From Shewanella eurypsychrophilus (GTDB lineage Bacteria > Pseudomonadota > Gammaproteobacteria > Enterobacterales > Shewanellaceae): 64,000 nucleotides of DNA. The stretch is taken from NCBI RefSeq assembly GCF_007004545.3, contig NZ_CP045503.2, positions 3,814,102 to 3,878,101 on the forward strand, written 5' to 3'. Position 1 is the stretch's first letter; every line of letters starts with the position of its first letter. A model generated the notes under the pieces. It did not search any database and had not been told where the DNA came from. It saw only the letters and a list, made by a program, of their open reading frames with translations. Both the position numbers and the translations under genes were made by a program. Positions 49,839 through 57,953 of the stretch are shown here, piece after piece.

Positions 49839-50412
49839 AACCTACTAACAAAAAACAACTTTTGCAATAGCTATCCAGTACACTAGATAGCCATATAAAG
49901 ATGAGAAGGGAGAGTTGAACACCACAAGGAAATATCGGGGATACCATGATAAGTAGTTGATATCAATCATATAATAAGATGGTTGTTTTTTATTTATTGA
50001 ATAGGAACTCAAGTTGTTATAAATATTTACCATGAAACCTAAGATGTAACTGGTAACGTTATTTAATTACATGGAGGAATAAATTATATACGGATAGCCT
50101 TATCCATCGCATAATTCAAATATATCTTCTATGTTTACTGCACAGCTATTCAAAATAATGATTTAACAGTTTAAATCAATTGCTTACTACAAAATAAAAA
50201 TAGACCATTTTAAAACAACCGTTTTAATCTTACGTTTACGTAAAGATCGGCTTTTGCGAATACATCGTTCACAAGAAGTTAACATAGACCAACTTATGTT
50301 AGTCGATCAACATGCAAAAAAATAACTGGTTTATTTAAAATAAATGAAAAAAAGGGGGATAAATTTTAAAAAGATAAGCCTTGAGGAGGTTTTGCCTAAC
50401 GCACTTCCCTGT
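49839..50412. other. AT-rich intergenic, nothing recognised
   Basis: About 570 bp of low-GC sequence between the GGDEF gene and malate synthase. No convincing small gene; one weak hairpin (AGCCTTGA with TCAAGGCT, ~50380-50427) overlaps the GGDEF 3' end. Confidence 0.4.
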
Positions 50413-52191
50413 CTAATTCAAGGCTAAGCGGCTTTTCTGATAACCCGCACGGCACTTCTCTATCTCAGGGCTATAACGCGTAACTCGGTTGCGCCCATGC
50501 TCTTTCGAGTGATACATAGCGATGTCAGCCCTGTGCAACATGGGATCAAGGCTTAAGTCTCCTTCAGCGCTACAGGTCACCCCAAAGCTGGCCGATAACT
50601 TGAACGTATGGCCCGAATACTTAGTGTCTATCTGACTAATAACCGCCCGACACTGCTCCGCAAAATCGAGGGCGCTTGATTCACTCGTCCCCGGTAGAAA
50701 CAGTGCAAACTCTTCACCACCAAATCGCGCAAAGATAGTACTGCTTGGACAAATTTTACTTATTTCATCGGACACCTTCTTGAGTACCCAGTCACCGGTA
50801 CCATGGCCAAATTCATCATTGATGCGTTTGAACAAGTCGAGATCAAACATAACAATACTAAATGAAGTGCCTAGTGAGAAACTTTTGATATAACTCACTT
50901 CAGCGATATTTTGCGCTGTGCCACGATTTAAAATCCCCGTCAGCGCATCATTCTGAGCCAATTTCTTGTACTTTCGTCTTTGTAACGTCATCACCCCAGC
51001 AAAGATGCCTAATAGGACTAATCCCCCCACAATAAGCGTATTCATCATACGCTCGTTATTTCTCTGGGATTGAATCAAAGCGGCCTTTGCTGTGTACAGC
51101 TCGCGATCTTTATTGAGCAAGTTAATTTCACGATTTTTTTCACCATTCTCAAACTTAGCCATTTGGTAGGCGTTTGCCTTCGCCTTGGTATCATCGAGTA
51201 ACGTTTTACTCAATGCTTGTTGAAGTGATAAGTAATCATAAGCTTGCTTAAAATCTTTCTCTTGGTATGACAGCTTAGACAGCACTTTGGACGCTATTTG
51301 CTTAAACTCTAAATTGCTTGGGTTATATGGCAGTTTCATTACTAACTCAGCATAGTGATAGGCTTGCTGATTATCATTTAGTCCAAAATAGGTTTCAGAA
51401 AGAAGTGCGTGGATACTATTAATTTCAATTTGAAAGTGAAACCTTTCATATTGATTTAATGCGGAAAGTAAGAATGTTTTTGCATCATCAAAAGAGTTCT
51501 TTTTTAGCTCTACATCACCTAACCCTTTAGTTGACATGGCTGCAATTAAAGGTATGTCATTTGTCTCACAAAAATCTAAACTGTTATTGAAGCTATTCTT
51601 TGCTTCATCTAAAGCCCCTAACTTCAAATCAGCGACCGCAACTAATAAAAGTGCATAGCAATAAGACTTAGCGTTAGAGTTATGGCTTAATTCAATCGAT
51701 AGCTTAGCGTAATAATCCATTTCATCGTAAGCTTCTACTTCCAGATATAAGTTAGCTAATCTTTGATAAGTATCTGAAAGTATTTCTTTATCATCAATTC
51801 TTTCAATTCTTGCCAGATTTTTAGATATTTCTTGCAAGCCCAACTTATACTTTTTTGATGAAATATAAGACGTTGCCTTATATAAATAAATAGAGTTCAT
51901 CAATGAATGTGATGGGTTACGGTTTTCAGCCTCACTTAAAAGATCAATTGATTTAGCATAATCTCCTTCAAAGATTAGCTTTATACTTCTTAAGGTCAAG
52001 AGTCTGGCAATTTGTTCTGAGGTCATATCAGCAGTTAACTGAACTAACTTGTTGATTTTAGCTTTAGAAAGTTCCGGCTTATTCAATAATGATTGTTCTA
52101 ATTCATCAAGTTGAGAATTATAGTTATTCGCTGTCACACCGAATGATATAAAGGTGACAGCGATGACTAGAAGGAGAGAAAACTTGTTCAC
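50413..52191 (-). CDS. TPR-containing membrane diguanylate cyclase
   Basis: A signal peptide (~1-21) precedes a periplasmic TPR-like helical domain (~25-340), a coiled coil, one membrane span (~388-405) and a cytoplasmic GGDEF domain. The active-site motif is intact, FARFGGEEFALFLPG, so it should make c-di-GMP. No RxxD inhibitory site precedes it, so product inhibition may be weak. The GTG start overlaps the precursor-peptide stop by one base (TAGTG), so it is the third gene of the borosin operon and is probably translationally coupled. What the TPR domain senses is unknown. Confidence 0.92.
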   Translation of the reverse strand: MNKFSLLLVIAVTFISFGVTANNYNSQLDELEQSLLNKPELSKAKINKLVQLTADMTSEQIARLLTLRSIKLIFEGDYAKSIDLLSEAENRNPSHSLMNSIYLYKATSYISSKKYKLGLQEISKNLARIERIDDKEILSDTYQRLANLYLEVEAYDEMDYYAKLSIELSHNSNAKSYCYALLLVAVADLKLGALDEAKNSFNNSLDFCETNDIPLIAAMSTKGLGDVELKKNSFDDAKTFLLSALNQYERFHFQIEINSIHALLSETYFGLNDNQQAYHYAELVMKLPYNPSNLEFKQIASKVLSKLSYQEKDFKQAYDYLSLQQALSKTLLDDTKAKANAYQMAKFENGEKNREINLLNKDRELYTAKAALIQSQRNNERMMNTLIVGGLVLLGIFAGVMTLQRRKYKKLAQNDALTGILNRGTAQNIAEVSYIKSFSLGTSFSIVMFDLDLFKRINDEFGHGTGDWVLKKVSDEISKICPSSTIFARFGGEEFALFLPGTSESSALDFAEQCRAVISQIDTKYSGHTFKLSASFGVTCSAEGDLSLDPMLHRADIAMYHSKEHGRNRVTRYSPEIEKCRAGYQKSRLALN

Positions 52192-52412
52192 TACTTCTTA
52201 TTATTATGCGAGTTAACAAGAATATATGATCTAGTTTGAGCTTGATCGCCTGACAAAGATTTTAGTTTGTTGGTATCACCTGACATCACCGTTGCTATCT
52301 CTTCATCGGTCAAACCATTCGCCTTCATCACACCTTCTGGATCTTTCTTATACGCATCCATCAAGTCTGAATCTGAACCTAGCTTTTCAAAAAACTCATT
52401 TAATTTAGACAT
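52191..52412 (-). CDS. sonA: borosin precursor peptide (SonA-like)
   Basis: A 73-residue peptide. Residues ~1-50 are helical (FFEKLGSDSDLMDAYKKDPE, then GLTDEEIATVMSGD), the LigA-like borosin-binding domain found in split borosin precursors. After a linker (GDQAQT) comes a hydrophobic stretch S62-Y63-I64-L65-V66-N67 near the C terminus, the place where SonA of S. oneidensis is alpha-N-methylated at two alternate residues; Y63 and L65 are the expected positions here. I chose ATG 52412 (AAGGAAAG upstream) over a GTG at 52418. It lies 83 bp after the methyltransferase gene. No protease or transporter is adjacent, so the mature product is unknown. Confidence 0.88.
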   Translation of the reverse strand: MSKLNEFFEKLGSDSDLMDAYKKDPEGVMKANGLTDEEIATVMSGDTNKLKSLSGDQAQTRSYILVNSHNNKK

Positions 52413-52495
52413 TAACACTTTCCTTTTTGTTTTAGTGACTCTATTAATTTTCTCTATCGGCTTATCTATATACAGCTAGCATACGAGTAAAAAAT

Positions 52496-53314
52496 TTATC
52501 CTAAATCTGCTTCGGTGATCCCTAGTTTTGCCAAAACCTCATGGTTGATCTCCAAAGACTCTGACGGAGGGATCATTAAAGTACTGATCCCCGTTAACCG
52601 CGCCGAAGGTAGCTCTTTTAACGCTAATTTATCAATTCTAGCTTGTTGAATGGGCAAGTTTGCTGCTTCATAAATAGTGATTTCATGTTCTAACGGATAC
52701 CACTCGTTGAGTTGCTCGACTAATACTTGCAGACGGTCCGATGAAGTATGGAACTCGGTTAAGGTATGCTCACCAGCAATGCCAATCTGCCAAAGTAATA
52801 GATGCGTAGTAGGATCTGGCCTATGTTTATAGAACATAAATTGGCTGGCTTCGAAGCTTTGGTGGCCTGAATTACCGGGATCAATCCCCAAATCGGCCCA
52901 AAGACAAGCCTCGGCAGAAATACCTGGCTCCATTTTAGCGCTGTAACCCTCCTCCCTAGCTTGTTCGATAGCAAAGTGGGATACACAAGCGAAGACACCT
53001 GGGTGACCATATAAGGCGCAAACCACTTTTTTGCCCTTACGCACTTGCTCTAGAATGGCTTGCACCATTTCATCATAGGTATCACGACGACTCTTAACTT
53101 CATCATCCTGGGCATAGAAAGATTGCAGACTACGCACATCATCGTTGAGGGCTTCTAGCCAACGTTGGGCAAATCCGTCGGGAACAAGAGAAAACACCAC
53201 GTCAGCATTTTCAATATAGCTTTTACTCAGCACACTGATCTGACCGGCAAGATTAAGTCCGGTCCCAACACAGACTAAACTGCCTTCATGAGAAACTTGC
53301 TGCGTCGATATCAA
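52496..53314 (-). CDS. sonM: borosin peptide backbone N-methyltransferase (SonM-like)
   Basis: A stand-alone tetrapyrrole-methylase-fold SAM enzyme (272 residues) that methylates backbone amides of the separate precursor peptide. Seen: SLVCVGTGLNLAGQISVL and the SAM-binding loops ALYGHPGVF (Y102) and EPGISAEACLWADLGIDPG. An R76-x3-Y80 pair (RRDTY) and nearby Y67 correspond to borosin catalytic residues (compare R72/Y76/Y66 in OphMA). Sequence matches SonM of S. oneidensis as I recall it. The only in-frame start is TTG 53314, because a stop lies three codons upstream; AGGGTAG serves as ribosome-binding site. It leads the operon sonM-sonA-GGDEF. Confidence 0.92.
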   Translation of the reverse strand: MISTQQVSHEGSLVCVGTGLNLAGQISVLSKSYIENADVVFSLVPDGFAQRWLEALNDDVRSLQSFYAQDDEVKSRRDTYDEMVQAILEQVRKGKKVVCALYGHPGVFACVSHFAIEQAREEGYSAKMEPGISAEACLWADLGIDPGNSGHQSFEASQFMFYKHRPDPTTHLLLWQIGIAGEHTLTEFHTSSDRLQVLVEQLNEWYPLEHEITIYEAANLPIQQARIDKLALKELPSARLTGISTLMIPPSESLEINHEVLAKLGITEADLG

Positions 53315-53855
53315 AGAACTACCCTATTCTAAAAATCTATACGAACCACATTCTCATAACTTTTGAGCTACTTTGCAAGAGCATATTACTAAGAACACAA
53401 ACTTAAATAAATTAATATGTTGTAACTCAAAATGTCAGTCGAAAATTCTGTTCAAGCCGAAGATGTTAAACACATTTAGCGTGTTATACCTAGAACTTAT
53501 CTCCTGTTAATCATGGATACCGACACAAGACGCTTTTTGAGTGTGGCTTGAGAAATGACAGTTTGCTGACTCTACGATAATTATCAGCAACAAGATTAAC
53601 AGGAACCAATGACTCAATAGATGGTCGAATCCTCAGCTCGATGGTTTACCCTCATGCTGAACTGCGTACAGTCAATGTGTACAAGCAATCAGCTGAGCTG
53701 ATTTAGAGAGCCCAATTGAGATATCACTCTGACTCCGACTATCTCCCACTAATAATGGGATTTATTTTTTCATCATCCCTCTGAGCAATAAGCCTTGTCA
53801 GAATGGGCTGCGCTTGGGTATGATGACCGACAGATTTTATGAAGTAGCGTATTCA
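53315..53855. other. divergent region between sonM and bamE
   Basis: About 540 bp that must carry the promoters of the borosin operon and bamE. No operator-like palindrome, RNA or small gene was recognised. Confidence 0.45.
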
Positions 53856-54383
53856 ATGACAATTAAAAAGAAAAGTCTCACCCTTTTGGGCGCAGCTGCG
53901 CTCTCGTTATCTATGACTGGATGTAGTGTCTTTGACTGGTTGATTTATAAACCTGATATCCCACAAGGTAACTACATGGAAACTCAACAAGTAGAAAAAC
54001 TACGCGTTGAGATGACTAAAGAGCAGGTTGAATACATACTCGGTCGCCCTGTACTGCGTGACAGCTTTTCTGATGACACTTGGTACTATGTGTACCACTA
54101 TAAAAGTGGCCGTGATGCCAGCATCATTCATAAAGAACTGATCATTCATTTTGACAATGATTTGTTAACTAAAGTTGTTGGGGATTACGATCTCGCTGAG
54201 GACTTTAGTACACCGCTCGATCAAAGCCGCCTGCCTGATGCCCCCTCTATAGAGGCCGAGCTAGAAACAGAAATAACGGCTGAAAATACTGAAGAGCCAT
54301 TAATTCCTGAGCAGCGTCCAGAAGCTAAACCTTTAATTGAAGAAGATGATCCAGAATCTCAAGCACAGAAGAAATTTGAATAG
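53856..54383 (+). CDS. bamE: outer-membrane assembly lipoprotein BamE
   Basis: A small BAM-complex lipoprotein (SmpA/OmlA). The signal ends in lipobox SMTGC (~17-21). The conserved core has YKPDIPQGNYM, LRVEMTKEQVEYILGRP and DTWYYVYHY. A Glu-rich C-terminal tail (~130-175) is longer than in E. coli BamE (113 aa). I chose ATG 53856 (MTIKKKSLTLLG), which gives a proper signal peptide; a start at 53814 adds 14 residues of non-signal character. A strong terminator follows. Confidence 0.95.
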   Translation: MTIKKKSLTLLGAAALSLSMTGCSVFDWLIYKPDIPQGNYMETQQVEKLRVEMTKEQVEYILGRPVLRDSFSDDTWYYVYHYKSGRDASIIHKELIIHFDNDLLTKVVGDYDLAEDFSTPLDQSRLPDAPSIEAELETEITAENTEEPLIPEQRPEAKPLIEEDDPESQAQKKFE

Positions 54384-54397
54384 ATAGTCATCAAATT

Positions 54398-54442
54398 AAC
54401 AAAAAGGCGCTCGATGTTGAACACATCGAGCGCCTTTTTGTT
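54398..54442. terminator. bidirectional terminator between bamE and rnfH
   Basis: A perfect 20-bp stem (AACAAAAAGGCGCTCGATGT and its complement) has a 5-nt loop, with A-runs and T-runs suited to both strands. It serves the convergent genes on each side. Confidence 0.93.
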
Positions 54443-54461
54443 ATTTGAATTGATTAAATGA

Positions 54462-54794
54462 TTAAATCTTGCCACCAGTGATCTTATTAATCCGCCCTTC
54501 CTCTTTGGCTTTTTCAGCACGTTGTCGACGTACATCTTTAGGATCAGCAATCAGTGGACGATAAATTTCTACTCTCTGTCCTGGTACTAGTACTTCATGA
54601 TGCTTAACTAAACGGCTGAATATCCCGAGCTTAACCGTGTCGAGATCGATATCTGGAAAATAAGATTTCATATCGCTCAATTCGACAGCTTGAATACAAG
54701 TGGTTCCAGGCTCGACGTTTATCTGAATACGTTTTTGCTGAGTCGGTAGAGCATAAATCACCTCAACCTCAAAATTTTCCTGCTCATTATTCAT
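54462..54794 (-). CDS. rnfH: RnfH family ubiquitin-like protein
   Basis: A ~110-residue beta-grasp protein of the Ub-RnfH family (also called RatB/YfjF). Seen: VEVIYALPTQQKRIQINVEP, AVELSDMKSYFPDID, VKLGIFSRLV and RVEIYRPLIADPKDVRRQR. It follows ratA on the same strand, the usual pair next to smpB. Molecular function is not established. The start is ATG 54794; the preceding TTG would add one residue. Confidence 0.93.
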   Translation of the reverse strand: MNNEQENFEVEVIYALPTQQKRIQINVEPGTTCIQAVELSDMKSYFPDIDLDTVKLGIFSRLVKHHEVLVPGQRVEIYRPLIADPKDVRRQRAEKAKEEGRINKITGGKI

Positions 54795-54883
54795 CAAGTT
54801 ATCTCATTCAATATGGGTCTGGCACTTAGCCCGTAACTCGCAGCTCATCGTTCTATCTCGATACTCGCAACTCATCACCATGA

Positions 54884-55315
54884 CTATCGATAGATGACTT
54901 TAGCTCTACCAGTGAATGCTGTAACCATTGACGACATCAACTCTTTAAAGACTTTGCCAAATGCTATTTCAACTAATGAACTCGAAAATTCAAAATTGAG
55001 TTCAAAATCTATTTTACAAGCATCTTCAGTCAACTCAGTAAAACGCCATTCACCGACTAAATGATTAAATGGGCCATTATCTAACACCAGTTGAATACTC
55101 TTGCCCGGAATAACCTGATTACGGGTAGTAAAGGTTTTACTGATCCCTGCTTTTGCAACATCTACCGAAGCAAGCATGGTTTCTCCATCAAACTCGAGTA
55201 CCTTGCCGCCGACGCAGCCAGGGAGAAACTCTTTATAAGACTCAACATCATTGACGATTTCATACATCTGCATCGCGCTGAAGCGCACTAACACACTGCG
55301 GGTTATTTGGGGCAT
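54884..55315 (-). CDS. ratA: START-domain protein RatA
   Basis: A polyketide-cyclase/START-fold protein (coenzyme Q-binding Coq10-like), about 143 residues from ATG 55315 (MPQITRSVLVRFSAMQMYEI), with AAAGG upstream. In E. coli RatA (YfjG/PasT) was reported to bind 50S subunits, though its toxin role is debated. It sits divergent from smpB and upstream of rnfH. A start at 55360 would add 15 residues without support. Confidence 0.95.
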   Translation of the reverse strand: MPQITRSVLVRFSAMQMYEIVNDVESYKEFLPGCVGGKVLEFDGETMLASVDVAKAGISKTFTTRNQVIPGKSIQLVLDNGPFNHLVGEWRFTELTEDACKIDFELNFEFSSSLVEIAFGKVFKELMSSMVTAFTGRAKVIYR

Positions 55316-55660
55316 TCTACCTTTACCTGAAACTAAGCTGTTTAAACTGGTTTTGAACAAATGATTAAAATGGCCTCAACCATTATTGGCGCTAAGCCAC
55401 AACACTTTTATTGCCCGCACCTAATCAAAAACGACGGTTCGCTTTCACTGGATTTTAACACGAACAGTGAAAAACGCATATTTCAAGCACCAAGAAACGC
55501 CCTAGCAGTTCAGAAAATCACTTAACAAGCTTTAAATCATCTAACTTAAAGCCTTAGTCCGATTAAAAAACGTTCAAACCCACTGTATTGGGTAGAAAAG
55601 TTTGAATATTTTGTTGGTAGCAATTCCAAAAAGTTTGTCCCTGCGTATAATAGCTAGCCT
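55316..55660. promoter_or_regulatory. ratA-smpB divergent region with smpB -10
   Basis: TATAAT at 55646-55651 lies only 9 bp before the smpB ATG at 55661. No Shine-Dalgarno is present between them, which implies a leaderless or near-leaderless smpB transcript if this -10 is used. Nothing else is recognised. Confidence 0.5.
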
Positions 55661-56155
55661 ATGGCTAAGAAAAATGCAAAAAAATCAAAAAATTCCTCCG
55701 CATCGATTGCACGTAATAAACGCGCAACCTTCGACTATAAATTCGAAGAAAAGATGGAAGCAGGTCTATCTCTAATGGGATGGGAAGTTAAGTCTATTCG
55801 TATGGGCAAGGTTAACTTGTCTGAAAGCTATGTATTTATGAGAGAGGGTGAAGCCTTTCTCTTCGGTTGTACCATAGCGCCACTGAATACCGCATCAACC
55901 CATGTAGTGTGTGATCCTATGCGCTCACGTAAGCTTCTGCTCAAACGCAAAGAGCTAGATAAGTTACAAGGACTCGTCGATCGTAAAGGCTACTCTATTG
56001 TGCCTATCTCTATGTACTGGCAGAAAGGTGCTTGGGTTAAAATTGAGATCGGTCTGGGTAAAGGTAAAAAAGAGCACGATAAGCGTGACGATACTAAAGA
56101 TCGTGAATGGCAGATAGAAAAAGCTCGAACCATGAAAAAAGCGGTTCAGCAGTAA
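55661..56155 (+). CDS. smpB: SsrA-binding protein SmpB
   Basis: The tmRNA partner in ribosome rescue, 164 residues, usual length. An OB-fold core has [39 protein letters not shown] and [13 protein letters not shown], and the basic C-terminal tail ([19 protein letters not shown]) mimics mRNA in the decoding site. The tmRNA gene lies 193 bp downstream in the same direction. Confidence 0.98.
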   Translation: MAKKNAKKSKNSSASIARNKRATFDYKFEEKMEAGLSLMGWEVKSIRMGKVNLSESYVFMREGEAFLFGCTIAPLNTASTHVVCDPMRSRKLLLKRKELDKLQGLVDRKGYSIVPISMYWQKGAWVKIEIGLGKGKKEHDKRDDTKDREWQIEKARTMKKAVQQ

Positions 56156-56307
56156 AAGAAGTTTTAAGCTGTTAGCTTTAAGAGCAAATAGTAAGTAGCA
56201 AATAGAGAATAAAAAACCAATCATGGCTCATAAGCCTAATGTCAGCTCAAAGCTCACACAAAATGGTTGGATAACGAACAAACGGTATAGCGAGTTGCAA
56301 AACAGGC

Positions 56308-56336
56308 TTGGTTATCAAGTCGCAACGCGTTACACT
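56308..56336 (+). promoter_or_regulatory. ssrA promoter
   Basis: TTGGTT (56308-56313) and TACACT (56331-56336) with 17-bp spacing lie 12 bp upstream of the mature tmRNA 5' end. The extra bases fit the short leader removed by RNase P. Confidence 0.6.
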
Positions 56337-56348
56337 TGTTTTGTACTT

Positions 56349-56703
56349 GGGGGCGATTCTGGATTCGACAAGATTCTCGAAACCCTGGGAGCATGCCGAG
56401 GGGAGGTTGGCCTCGTAAAAAGCCTCACTGTTATAGTTGCAAACGACTCTAACTACTCTCTAGCAGCTTAGGCTAGCTAGCCATCTTGCCGAAACTTCTC
56501 AAATGGGTTTGGTTTATAGATGGTCATCTCACATTTGATAGCGAGGGAACCACGTTCAGGGGTGAACCGCGAAACAGTACTGAACTCGCCAATTGCAATC
56601 CTGTCTTTCGGAGTGTACTTGGTTAATTAAAAGAGAGACTAAGCATGTAGCGCCTTGGATGTAGGCTTTTTGGACGCGGGTTCGAGCCCCGCCGCCTCCA
56701 CCA
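56349..56703 (+). ncRNA. ssrA: transfer-messenger RNA (tmRNA)
   Basis: The 5' end GGGGGCGATTCTGGATTCGA and 3' end CGCGGGTTCGAGCCCCG...CCTCCACCA form the tRNA-Ala-like domain; 5' GGGGGCG pairs with 3' CGCCUCC to make the 7-bp acceptor stem, and CCA is encoded. The internal segment GCATGCCGAGGGGAGGTTGG matches the PK1 region of other tmRNAs. The tag reading frame follows. Total about 355 nt, normal for the one-piece type. It rescues stalled ribosomes with SmpB. Confidence 0.97.
56439..56471 (+). other. tmRNA proteolysis-tag reading frame
   Basis: GCA is the resume codon. The frame encodes ANDSNYSLAA followed by TAG. The E. coli tag is ANDENYALAA; the LAA end recognised by ClpXP is kept, while positions 4 and 7 are Ser. 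Confidence 0.93.
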
Positions 56704-56709
56704 ATTACT

Positions 56710-56742
56710 AAAAAGGGCCATCAGAAATGATGGCCCTTTTTT
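56710..56742 (+). terminator. intrinsic terminator of ssrA
   Basis: AAAAAGGGCCATCA pairs with TGATGGCCCTTTTTT around a GAAA tetraloop, 6 bp past the encoded CCA. Confidence 0.93.
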
Positions 56743-56782
56743 ACATCCAAAATTTGGTTAGTTACTTTTTATAGCTTATAAA

Positions 56783-56809
56783 AAAACATCTGCATTAGGC
56801 AGATGTTTT
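56783..56809 (-). terminator. intrinsic terminator of yjdM
   Basis: AAAACATCTGC pairs with GCAGATGTTTT around a 5-nt loop, with a T-run on the minus strand. It lies ~36 bp past the yjdM stop. Confidence 0.85.
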
Positions 56810-56844
56810 ATAGTTTGAAGCAACTTGGTTTACTTAAACGTCGA

Positions 56845-57186
56845 TTAGTTTTGCTTTCTTACAAACTTAGATTTAAGCATCATATAGCCGTGACCATCAA
56901 CCTTACAATCAATGTCGTGGTCTGCATCAACAAAACGTTTGATAACCGCTTTGGTGCCAACTTTTAGCACTAGTGATGACCCTTTCACTTTAAGATCTTT
57001 GATTAGCGTCACTTTATCATCTTCTGCTAATAAATTACCTACAGCATCTTTTAAAATAATAGCGTCAGGATCAACAATAACTTCATTAGGGTTCCATTCA
57101 TGAGCACATTCAGGGCAAACGAGCAGTGAAGCATCTTCATATACGTAAGCTGATTCACATTTGGGGCATGGTGGGATAGCGCTCAT
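56845..57186 (-). CDS. yjdM: zinc-ribbon protein YjdM (PhnA)
   Basis: A 113-residue protein. The N-terminal zinc ribbon reads PPCPKCESAYVYEDASLLVC with PECAHEW (four Cys). The C-terminal PhnA domain has KDLKVKGSSLVLKVGTKAVI, DADHDIDCKVDGHG and YMMLKSKFVRK. It was once named for phosphonate use, but there is no phn operon here and the role is unclear. It lies between ssrA and a decayed copy of the ssrA 3' end. Confidence 0.95.
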   Translation of the reverse strand: MSAIPPCPKCESAYVYEDASLLVCPECAHEWNPNEVIVDPDAIILKDAVGNLLAEDDKVTLIKDLKVKGSSLVLKVGTKAVIKRFVDADHDIDCKVDGHGYMMLKSKFVRKQN

Positions 57187-57888
57187 GGTATTTTCTCTTC
57201 AATAAATAATTTTTTGAATCATACTTAGTGGATCATTTCTAAAAATGATCACCAATACAATTCGCTTTTCAAAGATACATTATAATCAAAAATTCGATTA
57301 GCTTCTAGATTGATAATCTTGTCCTGTGAACAAGCCTAGATTGTTCACCAGATTTTATCATTTAAAACCAGCTGATATCACTTAACTTTGCCCATAGGCG
57401 TTGGCTTCTCTGACATTTTGCATAAGAAAAGTGTGTAATTTGTTACCACCAATATTGATCAAGTTTGGATAAAACCGTAAGATATATTTTATTCATCATT
57501 AGATAACAATCAAGTCAATCATGATAACGATTTGCTTATAGAATTATTCAGATGGATGAAGTTAGGATTTTAGAAGCACTGGGAAGTCAGTGCACGCTTT
57601 TTACTTGGCGGCGGTGTATAACGCATGCGAGTTATACACCATTATGCTGAATGGGTAGAGCCAGAAAAAATGTATAACAATGGGGGTGCCTCCCCCCATT
57701 GCAGGTTCTCCCCTTTTCAGTTTTAATTAACGTTAACCATCTTTTATAGAGCATTTATTTTTTACATCCACCAATCATTTTCTAGTCATCAGGCCACGTA
57801 ATCAAGCAAAAAACCAGTAATCATGCGGGTTTCACTTTGAAATCGGCACATACAGCCGCCATACAAAATTAAAAATACTGAAATTAAC
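57187..57888. other. gene-poor region with two inverted repeats
   Basis: No convincing reading frame. GGTGTATAAC (57613-57622) pairs perfectly with GTTATACACC (57631-57640) around GCATGCGA. AATGGGGG (57679-57686) pairs with CCCCCATT (57693-57700). GATCATTT/AAATGATC near 57231-57250 is a third short palindrome. These may be terminators or att-like structures; none is assigned. Confidence 0.5.
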
Positions 57889-57919
57889 TTCGAGCCCCAA
57901 GACATCCACCAAATACTAA
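57889..57919 (+). repeat. decayed copy of the tmRNA 3' end
   Basis: This 31-bp segment matches 56681-56711 (tmRNA T-loop through CCA and six bases beyond) at 25 of 31 positions, with TTCGAGCCCC, CCACCAA and TACTAA identical and in phase. As at ssrA, a GAAA-loop terminator follows at once. It looks like an integration-site relic (att duplicate) or a degenerate tmRNA/tRNA remnant. Confidence 0.6.
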
Positions 57920-57921
57920 GG

Positions 57922-57953
57922 AAGCCCCGATACGAAAGTATCGGGGCTTTTTT
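57922..57953 (+). terminator. intrinsic terminator with GAAA loop
   Basis: AAGCCCCGATAC-GAAA-GTATCGGGGCTT is followed by a T-run. No plus-strand gene precedes it except the tmRNA 3'-end relic, so it may be the relic's own terminator. Confidence 0.88.

Noticed and set aside
50380..50427. terminator of the GGDEF gene
   Set aside because: The AGCCTTGA/TCAAGGCT stem is weak, has a long loop and overlaps the coding end, so it is not listed as a terminator.
52191..52412. Nif11-type or lanthipeptide precursor
   Set aside because: There is no double-glycine leader end or Cys/Ser/Thr-rich core, and the neighbouring enzyme is a backbone N-methyltransferase, so the borosin reading fits better.
52496..53314. 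siroheme/cobalamin C-methyltransferase
   Set aside because: The fold is shared, but there are no porphyrin genes nearby, the RRDTY and ALYGHPG features fit borosin enzymes, and the adjacent gene encodes a borosin-type precursor.
56223..56471. 82-codon frame ending in NDSNYSLAA
   Set aside because: It runs into tmRNA and ends with the tag codons; the upstream part is the ssrA promoter region.
57613..57640. integron attC site
   Set aside because: The arms do not fit the RYYYAAC / GTTRRRY core pair, no second internal pair is present, and no integrase or cassette is nearby.
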